Source: Pantoea cypripedii
GTDB lineage: Bacteria > Pseudomonadota > Gammaproteobacteria > Enterobacterales > Enterobacteriaceae
Direction: 5' to 3'
Assembly (NCBI RefSeq): GCF_011395035.1
Contig: NZ_CP024768.1
Coordinates: 4,093,695-4,132,335 of the forward strand
DNA length: 38,641 bases
The notes under the pieces were generated by a model that worked only from the letters and a program-made list of their open reading frames with translations, made no database searches and was not told the origin of the DNA. The position numbers were made by a program, and so were the translations under genes. Shown in pieces: positions 32,958-38,641 of this stretch (position 1 is its first letter; every line of letters starts with the position of its first letter).

Positions 32958-34600
32958 GCGGTTTTCTCCATCATGTTTGCGTTGCTGGCACCTGGTGGCA
33001 CCAATGGCCAGACGTTTTCATGCTCATCAATCGAAACATGCAGGAAGTAAGGACCTTCACTGTTCAGCAGAGCATCGAGGGCGGCGTCGACCTGATCTTT
33101 ACGGGTAATGCGCTGGCCGGGGATATCAAACGCGCTGGCCAGCGTCAGGAAATCGGGGTTATCAGTCAGGATGGTTTCGCTGTAGCGACCATCAAAGAAC
33201 AGCTGTTGCCACTGGCGCACCATACCGAGACGTTGGTTATCCAGCAGCAGGATTTTAACCGGCAGTTTGCCGCGCTTGATGGTGCCCAGTTCCTGGATAT
33301 TCATCATGATGGAACCGTCGCCGGATACGCAGATCACGGTGTCGTTCGGGCGGGCTACCTGAGCGCCTATCGCTGCTGGCAGGCCAAAGCCCATGGTGCC
33401 GAGGCCGCTGGAAGTAATAAAATTTTCCGGCGCGCTGAACGACATATGCTGTGCCGCCCACATCTGATGCTGACCAACGTCGGTGGTAACCACGTCGCTG
33501 GCCGCTTTACGGTCAGAAAGTTGCTTCAGCAGCAGCGGCGCGTAAATCGCTTCACCCGGATGATCGTAACGCCAGCTAAATTCCGCCTTCAGCATTTTCA
33601 CTTCGGTGCGCCACGCGTCGATTTGCAACGGCATGCTCAGTGCGGGCAGCACCTGGTTGAGATCGCCCTGTAACGAAACGTGCGCACGGCGCAGTTTGTT
33701 CAGCTCGGCAGGGTCAATATCGAGATGGATGACACTGGCGTGCGGCGCGAAGGTATCGAGCTTACCGGTGACACGGTCGTCAAAACGTGCGCCGACGGCG
33801 ATCAGTAAGTCACACTCCTGCACCGCAATGTTGGCCGCCTTGGTGCCATGCATCCCCAGCATACCGAGGTAGACTTCGCTGCTGGCATCGGCACTGCCCA
33901 AACCTTTCAGAGTGGCAACCATCGGAATGCCGGTATCAATCGCCATAGCACGCAGTGCCGGAACGGCATGCGCCATACCCACGCCCCCACCGATATACAA
34001 CATGGGTTTTTTCGCCTGGGCCATCAGCGCGCGCGCTTCGGCGATCTGCTGTGCCGAGTGGATCGGCGCTTCTTCAACCGGCAGCAGGCGTGGTGTCGGT
34101 TCACCTCTGGCAACCTGAATGTCTTTCGGGATATCAACCAGCACCGGACCAGGACGGCCAGACTGCGCGATGGCAAAGGCTTCTGCCATCACTGAAGGTA
34201 AATCATCAAGGGATTCGACGAGAAAACTGTGCTTGGTGCAGGCCAGTGACAGACCGAGAACGTCAATTTCCTGAAACGCATCGGTACCGATAAAAGAGGA
34301 AGCGACCTGCCCGGTAATCGCTACCACCGGGATGGAATCCATCATCGCGTCAGCTAATCCGGTGATCAGATTGGTCGCTCCCGGGCCTGAGGTAGCGATA
34401 CAGACGCCGGTTTTACCCGTGGCACGCGCATAACCAATCGCCGCCATCACCGCACCTTGCTCATGCCGACACAGTAGGTGTTCCACGCCGCCATCGTAGA
34501 GCGCATCGTACACTGGCATGATGGCACCACCAGGATATCCAAACACGGTCTCAACACCCTGCGCGCGTAAAGTCTGAACTACCCACTGTGCACCTGTCAT
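32954..34600 (-). CDS. ilvG: Acetolactate synthase II catalytic subunit (intact)
   Basis: 548 residues, the length of a functional IlvG. It is a TPP- and FAD-dependent enzyme making acetolactate and acetohydroxybutyrate. The catalytic glutamate is in CRHEQGA (Glu47) and the TPP motif begins GDGSIMMNIQELGTI. The frame is uninterrupted, unlike the frameshifted ilvG of E. coli K-12, so valine resistance is expected if it is expressed. I chose MTGAQWVV because its ribosome site AGGAG lies in the end of ilvX, whose stop is two bases upstream. Confidence 0.98.
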   Translation of the reverse strand: MTGAQWVVQTLRAQGVETVFGYPGGAIMPVYDALYDGGVEHLLCRHEQGAVMAAIGYARATGKTGVCIATSGPGATNLITGLADAMMDSIPVVAITGQVASSFIGTDAFQEIDVLGLSLACTKHSFLVESLDDLPSVMAEAFAIAQSGRPGPVLVDIPKDIQVARGEPTPRLLPVEEAPIHSAQQIAEARALMAQAKKPMLYIGGGVGMAHAVPALRAMAIDTGIPMVATLKGLGSADASSEVYLGMLGMHGTKAANIAVQECDLLIAVGARFDDRVTGKLDTFAPHASVIHLDIDPAELNKLRRAHVSLQGDLNQVLPALSMPLQIDAWRTEVKMLKAEFSWRYDHPGEAIYAPLLLKQLSDRKAASDVVTTDVGQHQMWAAQHMSFSAPENFITSSGLGTMGFGLPAAIGAQVARPNDTVICVSGDGSIMMNIQELGTIKRGKLPVKILLLDNQRLGMVRQWQQLFFDGRYSETILTDNPDFLTLASAFDIPGQRITRKDQVDAALDALLNSEGPYFLHVSIDEHENVWPLVPPGASNANMMEKTA

Positions 34601-34602
34601 GG

Positions 34603-34653
34603 TTATTCTCCTGTATCCCTGCGGGAACAACAGAATTTTATGCTACTGTTCAT
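34603..34653 (-). CDS. ilvX: Small peptide IlvX between leader and ilvG
   Basis: A 16-codon frame (MNSSIKFCCSRRDTGE) very like what I recall of E. coli IlvX (MNNSTKFCFSRFRTGN), at the same place between the attenuator and ilvG. GAGGAA lies before the ATG. Its stop is two bases before the ilvG start and its last codons carry the ilvG ribosome site, so its translation likely couples to ilvG. Confidence 0.88.
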   Translation of the reverse strand: MNSSIKFCCSRRDTGE

Positions 34654-34693
34654 TATCTGTTCCTCGATGATTCGCTGATATTTTGCCTGGTCG

Positions 34694-34725
34694 AAAAAAA
34701 ACCCCCGGACCTTTCGGTGCGGGGG
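34694..34725 (-). terminator. ilvGMEDA attenuator
   Basis: A stem CCCCCG / CGGGGG extended by ACC/GGT around a short loop is followed by eight T residues on the minus strand. It lies between ilvL and ilvX, where the attenuator of this operon is known to be: it forms when the leader is translated without stalling. Confidence 0.93.
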
Positions 34726-34749
34726 TTTTTGGAATTCCGGGCTTGATTT

Positions 34750-34848
34750 TTAAGCCTTTCTTTCTCCAAGCGTAGCCCCGCACGGTGGGATAATAATCAC
34801 CACCACGCTAATCACGACTAGGCTAATCACTTGTAGAAGGGCTTTCAT
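34750..34848 (-). CDS. ilvL: ilvGMEDA leader peptide
   Basis: A 32-residue leader starting MKALLQVISLVVISVVVIII and ending with PPCGAT and a charged tail, clearly homologous to E. coli IlvL. It holds a run of Val, Ile and Leu codons, so ribosome stalling on scarce branched-chain aminoacyl-tRNAs prevents the attenuator hairpin. The Shine-Dalgarno region is poor. Confidence 0.95.
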   Translation of the reverse strand: MKALLQVISLVVISVVVIIIPPCGATLGERKA

Positions 34849-35177
34849 GTGTTGTTCGTTTTTTCGATTGTTCGAAGTAATACCTACAGAGTTACCATAG
34901 TTATCCGTGCATTGACAATAATTTTCATCAGAAATTTTTATGACGCTGCGTCTCAGTCGCGGTTATCACTTTGTAAGTAAAGGGTTATTTACATTCGTGA
35001 TAAATATTCATTACGACCGCGACGTAATCTTCCATGCTTACTTTGGAAACTTGCTTCCAAAAGCGATAAACGTGCGGCAAAACACCACGAAATAATGGAA
35101 TCGGGTGCGCAGTTATTATCATCACGATTCGATCTCGCAAGGTGAAGCGCGCAGGATAGGGCTAACAAGGAGAGGTT
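34849..35177. promoter_or_regulatory. ilvL/yifB divergent intergenic region with ilv promoter
   Basis: On the minus strand, a -35 TTGTCA (34913-34918) and a -10 GTAACT (34890-34895) are 17 bp apart, about 40 bp before ilvL; this should be the main operon promoter. The rest is AT-rich and carries the yifB promoter. AAGGAG precedes the yifB ATG. No gene seen. Confidence 0.6.
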
Positions 35178-36698
35178 ATGTCTTTATCCCGGGTTTTAAC
35201 ACGCGCGGCACTGGGCGTTCAGGCACCACTGGTGACAGTGGAAGTGCATATCAGTAACGGCCTGCCCGCTTTAACACTGGTCGGTTTGCCAGAGACAACG
35301 GTGAAAGAGGCGCGGGAGCGGGTTCGCAGCGCCATCATCAACAGCGGTTTTGCCTTTCCGGCGAAGCGCGTCACGATCAATCTTGGTCCCGCTGATCTGC
35401 CTAAAGAGGGTGGGCGCTACGACCTGCCGATCGCCATTGCGATTCTCGCAGCCTCAGAGCAGCTTCCAGACGCCAAACTCACTCAATATGAATTCCTGGG
35501 TGAATTAACGCTAAACGGCTCGCTCTGTGGCGTTCAGGCCGCCATTCCGGCAGCGATGGCGGCACTGCATGCTGGCAGGCAAATGATTCTCTCTGAACAA
35601 AATCAGCAGGATGTGGGTTTAATCCGAGAAGGCGTTACCCTCGTTGGCAAGGATCTGCTTGAGATCTGCGCTTTTCTCCATAACCAGGCAGAGTTAACCG
35701 TCGCCCACTACCAACCTGAAGCGCCCAACAGAGAGACACAGGACCTGAGCGATATCATTGGTCAGGAACAGGGACGCCGCGCGCTGGAGATCACTGCGGC
35801 TGGCGGGCACAACCTGCTGCTGCTCGGTCCGCCAGGAACCGGGAAAACCATGCTGGCCACCCGCTTACCCGGCATCATGCCGCCGCTGAGCGACCAGGAA
35901 GCGCTGGAGTGCGCGGCAATTGCCAGTCTTGTCAGTAGCGGCAATATCCATCGTCAGTGGCGTAAGCGCCCGTTTCGCGCGCCACATCATAGCGCTTCAC
36001 TGTATGCCTTGATCGGTGGTGGCTCTTTGCCGCGTCCGGGAGAAATCTCTCTGGCGCACAATGGCGTACTGTTTCTGGACGAGCTGCCTGAATTCGAACG
36101 CAAAGTTCTGGACTCTCTGCGGGAACCGATTGAGTCCGGAGAGATCGCGATATCACGAACCCGGGCAAAAGTAACTTACCCTGCCCGCTTTCAATTGATT
36201 GCAGCGATGAATCCCAGCCCAACGGGTCATTATCAGGGCACGCATAATCGCTGTACGCCGCAGCAGGTATTACGCTACCTGAGTCGTCTTTCCGGCCCCT
36301 TTCTCGACCGTTTCGATCTGTCACTGGAGATCCCGCTCCTGCCCAACGGCACGCTAAGCCAGAAACAGCAGCGCAGCGAGAGCAGTGCCGATGTGCTACA
36401 ACGGGTTCTTGCGGCGCGACAGCATCAAATCGATCGCAGCGGTAAAGTGAATGCGCACTTATCCAATAAGGACATTCAGCGTTGGTGTCAGTTGCTTCAG
36501 GATGATGCGAAGTGGCTTGAAGACGTGTTGAATTCTCTGGGGTTATCAGTGCGTGCCTGGCAACGCATCCTGAAAGTGGCAAGAACTATCGCGGATCTGG
36601 CGGGAGAACCGCAGATTACCCGCCCTCACCTGCAGGAGGCGGTTGGGTATCGCAGTATCGATCGGTTAATGATTTTTCTGCACAAAAGCCTGGAATAA
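35178..36698 (+). CDS. yifB: Mg-chelatase-like AAA+ helicase YifB (ComM)
   Basis: A 506-residue protein of the YifB/ComM family. An N-terminal Lon-like domain (about residues 1-170) precedes an AAA+ module with Walker A GPPGTGKT (residues 217-224), Walker B VLFLDELPEF and the MCM/chelatase C-terminal lid. In naturally competent bacteria ComM is a branch-migration helicase for DNA uptake; its role in enterics is less clear. It is divergent from ilvL, as in E. coli. Confidence 0.95.
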   Translation: MSLSRVLTRAALGVQAPLVTVEVHISNGLPALTLVGLPETTVKEARERVRSAIINSGFAFPAKRVTINLGPADLPKEGGRYDLPIAIAILAASEQLPDAKLTQYEFLGELTLNGSLCGVQAAIPAAMAALHAGRQMILSEQNQQDVGLIREGVTLVGKDLLEICAFLHNQAELTVAHYQPEAPNRETQDLSDIIGQEQGRRALEITAAGGHNLLLLGPPGTGKTMLATRLPGIMPPLSDQEALECAAIASLVSSGNIHRQWRKRPFRAPHHSASLYALIGGGSLPRPGEISLAHNGVLFLDELPEFERKVLDSLREPIESGEIAISRTRAKVTYPARFQLIAAMNPSPTGHYQGTHNRCTPQQVLRYLSRLSGPFLDRFDLSLEIPLLPNGTLSQKQQRSESSADVLQRVLAARQHQIDRSGKVNAHLSNKDIQRWCQLLQDDAKWLEDVLNSLGLSVRAWQRILKVARTIADLAGEPQITRPHLQEAVGYRSIDRLMIFLHKSLE

Positions 36699-36721
36699 AA
36701 AAACGGGGCATTGGCCCCGTT
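36697..36721. terminator. Bidirectional terminator between yifB and maoP
   Basis: AACGGGGC (36702-36709) / GCCCCGTT (36714-36721) with a CATT loop. On the minus strand it ends in seven T residues and serves maoP; yifB is convergent and may share it. Confidence 0.8.
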
Positions 36722-36724
36722 ATC

Positions 36725-37063
36725 TTAGTCTTCGCTGTCGCTGTAGTCTTCGACGCTGTCCATCTGCGGTTTACCACCGGAAAGCGTGTGAAAACGCTTG
36801 GGACGCTTGATACGTGCGGTATATTTCGACCATACACGTTCAGCTTCCGTTTGCGGCTCACGAATACCACGACATACTTCAAGAAATAATCGCTCTTCTT
36901 CTGTCACCGGCTCACGCTTTGCCAGGTCCAGTTCATTAAAGGCATAACCGTGGCGCTCAAGAAGCGTAGCTTCTTTAATGGTGAAATCACCATGACGCGA
37001 AAAACCACGCGGGTAATGTTTGTTATCAAAGAAACGATTCGTTGTTGCGAAGCTGTCCGCCAT
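36725..37063 (-). CDS. maoP: Macrodomain Ori organisation protein MaoP
   Basis: A 112-residue protein (formerly YifE) starting MADSFATTNRFFDNKHYPRGF and ending in an acidic SVEDYSDSED tail, as in E. coli MaoP. With the site maoS near its gene it organises the Ori macrodomain. It is divergent from hdfR. I did not recall maoS well enough to mark it in the intergenic region. Confidence 0.94.
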   Translation of the reverse strand: MADSFATTNRFFDNKHYPRGFSRHGDFTIKEATLLERHGYAFNELDLAKREPVTEEERLFLEVCRGIREPQTEAERVWSKYTARIKRPKRFHTLSGGKPQMDSVEDYSDSED

Positions 37064-37184
37064 TGTACACGCTCCTGATTCTCATATGGCCGTGCTATTT
37101 ATGGCGCGGAGTATTAGATAGGCTTGACAGAGTGTAAAACAAAACATTTAAATCAATACGACAAACATTTTTTGGGAGAATGCT

Positions 37185-38006
37185 GTGGATACGGAATTAC
37201 TGAAAACTTTCCTCGAAGTGAGCAGAACACGTCATTTCGGGCGCGCTGCTGAAGCGCTTTACCTCACGCAATCTGCCGTTAGTTTCCGCATTCGCCAACT
37301 GGAAAATCAGCTGGGCGTTAACCTTTTTACTCGTCATCGTAATAACATCCGGCTGACTTCGGCAGGTGAGCGTTTATTGCCCTACGCCGAGAGCCTGATG
37401 AGTACCTGGTTGATGGCTAAGAAGGAAGTTTCGCACACACAGCAACATCATGAGCTTTCTATCGGGGCTAGTGCTTCACTCTGGGAAGCCTACCTAACCC
37501 CCTGGCTACAATCGCTTTATGAGAACAGAGAAAGCCTGCATCTTGAGGCGCGGATTGCACAACGGCACTTACTGGTAAAGCAGCTACATGAACGGCAGCT
37601 TGACCTTTTGATCACCACTGAAGCGCCAAAAATGGATGAATTGACCAGCCAGCAAATTGGTCATATTTCACTCGCGTTATTTCGTGCACGGAAAACTGAG
37701 AAACGTGAAAAATATGATTACATTAAACTGGAGTGGGGAGCAGATTTTCACCAACATGAAAATTATCTGTCCAGTGATGACGTTCCGGTATTAACAACAA
37801 CTTCGGCGCATGTTACCCGCGAATTGCTGCATACGACTGGCGCTTGTGCCTTTTTACCTGATTTCTGGCATGGCATTTATAGCGATCTGATGGTTATTCC
37901 TGATACACCTGTCGCTGTCAGACCGTTATATGCGGTATGGCTTCAGAATAGCGATCAGCAGGCGCATATTCGGCAGCTGCTTAAATATCCGGTATTGACA
38001 CATTGA
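37185..38006 (+). CDS. hdfR: LysR-type regulator HdfR
   Basis: 273 residues; starts with GTG, as I recall for E. coli hdfR, after GGGAG. The HTH is MDTELLKTFLEVSRTRHFGRAAEALYLTQSAVSFRIRQLE. HdfR represses the flagellar master operon flhDC in E. coli and affects glutamate synthase genes. It sits between maoP and the tRNA-Trp end of the rRNA operon, the conserved order. A hairpin GGTGAAG/CTTCACC (38040-38062) follows. Confidence 0.93.
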   Translation: MDTELLKTFLEVSRTRHFGRAAEALYLTQSAVSFRIRQLENQLGVNLFTRHRNNIRLTSAGERLLPYAESLMSTWLMAKKEVSHTQQHHELSIGASASLWEAYLTPWLQSLYENRESLHLEARIAQRHLLVKQLHERQLDLLITTEAPKMDELTSQQIGHISLALFRARKTEKREKYDYIKLEWGADFHQHENYLSSDDVPVLTTTSAHVTRELLHTTGACAFLPDFWHGIYSDLMVIPDTPVAVRPLYAVWLQNSDQQAHIRQLLKYPVLTH

Positions 38007-38076
38007 GGTAATAAAACGGGAAGGGTTTGAGTGGATATTGGTGAAGCTCAACTCTCTTCACCACTAAATTTGGAAC

Positions 38077-38106
38077 AAAAAAAATCCTTTGCCTAAGCAA
38101 AGGATT
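38077..38106 (-). terminator. rRNA-tRNA operon terminator
   Basis: AATCCTTTGC / GCAAAGGATT with a four-base loop, followed by a T-run on the minus strand, seven bp after tRNA-Trp. It ends the rRNA-tRNA transcript. Confidence 0.93.
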
Positions 38107-38112
38107 GTTTTC

Positions 38113-38188
<76 letters not shown>

Positions 38189-38197
38189 AAATGAGGG

Positions 38198-38274
38198 TGG
38201 CGGTGCGGACGGGACTCGAACCCGCGACCCCCGGCGTGACAGGCCGGTATTCTAACCGACTGAACTACCGCACC
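38198..38274 (-). tRNA. aspT: tRNA-Asp (GUC)
   Basis: A 77-nt cloverleaf with acceptor GGTGCGG/CCGCACC, anticodon GTC in CTGTCAC and encoded CCA. The body matches E. coli tRNA-Asp; the acceptor differs from the E. coli GGAGCGG by a compensated pair. Confidence 0.97.
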
Positions 38275-38346
38275 ACCGAATACTGCATTACCAGCGGGGT
38301 CTCGCTGATAACCGGTGTTACCTTTTCAGGTAAATACCTTAAATTG

Positions 38347-38466
38347 ATGCCTGGCAGTTCCCTACTCTCGCATGGGGAGACCCCACACTACCATCGGCGC
38401 TACGGCGTTTCACTTCTGAGTTCGGCATGGGGTCAGGTGGGACCACCGCGCTACAGCCGCCAGGCA
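38347..38466 (-). rRNA. rrf: 5S rRNA
   Basis: 120 nt from TGCCTGGCGG to GCCAGGCAT on the minus strand, with the conserved CCCATGCCGAACTCAGAAG core. It is the distal end of an rrnC-type operon; the 23S gene lies to the right of the window. Confidence 0.97.
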
Positions 38467-38641
38467 AATTCTTTCTGCTCTGTCCTGTGTCTTTTGCACT
38501 GCTGCTGCGTTGGCTGCATTCGCGTAAGTCAGTCACATACTTATGTATGCTCCTTCCTTCCGTCTCTTTTGCCGCCTTGCTTCAGCGCAAAATCCTTCAG
38601 ACCTCAATCCGCAGGACATAACTGAATCCGGTAAACAAAGC
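38467..38641 (-). other. 23S-5S rRNA spacer
   Basis: 175 bp upstream of 5S with no recognisable 23S 3' end, longer than the roughly 90-bp spacer of E. coli. It contains a hairpin CATAC-TTAT-GTATG (38536-38549) and CAG/CTG-rich sequence. Probable spacer insertion; part of the pre-rRNA. Confidence 0.55.

Noticed and set aside
34601..34630. Ten-codon upstream extension of ilvG
   Set aside because: Overlaps ilvX in another frame and lacks a ribosome site; the ATG at 34600 gives the standard 548 residues.

Overview
The window looks like chromosomal DNA from an Enterobacterales member, most likely Erwiniaceae (Pantoea/Erwinia-like). The right third has the E. coli/enterobacterial order, read on the minus strand as 5S rRNA - tRNA-Asp - tRNA-Trp (the rrnC-type distal end), then hdfR, maoP, yifB and the complete ilvL-ilvX-ilvG-ilvM-ilvE-ilvD-ilvA operon followed by ilvY/ilvC. 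The genus is an inference: the protein families are Erwiniaceae-like, the GC content is moderately high, and there is a family of GTAG-footed REP palindromes.

Layout. (1) 1-345: the 5' part of an IS481-type transposase gene running off the left edge, abutting a REP-like palindrome. (2) 359-10692: a minus-strand cluster dgcN-dgcA-gsiA-gsiB-[REP pair]-gsiC-gsiD-DmpA-type peptidase-[REP pair]-M55 D-aminopeptidase-FAH-family hydrolase. It has one good promoter, overlapped by two different palindromes. It reads as an import-and-breakdown system for small peptides carrying D-residues (D-Glu, D-Ala or similar). This is the most interesting locus in the window. (3) 10821-12134: an unannotated 25-codon gene with a strong promoter, mntP with an upstream MntR-type box, and a small DUF1158 (YbdJ-like) membrane protein. 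(4) 12124-21932: accessory metabolism: azoR, a MocR/PdxR-type regulator divergent from an AhpD-like protein, mqo, a LysE/RhtB exporter divergent from a second MocR-type regulator, a glutathione S-transferase, a PhzF-family protein and an SDR oxidoreductase. (5) 22048-25619: the yhjC-yhjD-yhjE block. (6) 25772-34848: branched-chain amino acid biosynthesis. (7) 35178-38006: yifB, maoP, hdfR. (8) 38113-38466: tRNA-Trp, tRNA-Asp and 5S rRNA, then 23S-5S spacer to the right edge.

How the parts work together. The ilv block is self-contained: IlvG/IlvM make acetolactate/acetohydroxybutyrate, IlvC reduces and isomerises it, IlvD dehydrates, IlvE transaminates, and IlvA supplies 2-oxobutyrate. The leader peptide and attenuator sense charged branched-chain tRNAs, and IlvY activates ilvC from a divergent operator region. 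In the peptide cluster, GsiABCD-type components would import a peptide, the cytoplasmic DmpA and M55 peptidases (no signal peptides) would release amino acids, and DgcN/DgcA would acetylate and racemise D-glutamate.

Dispersed through the intergenic regions are five copies or pairs of one short palindromic repeat and one copy of a related family. They have the architecture of REP/BIME elements mobilised by RAYT (TnpA-REP) enzymes. No RAYT gene lies in the window.
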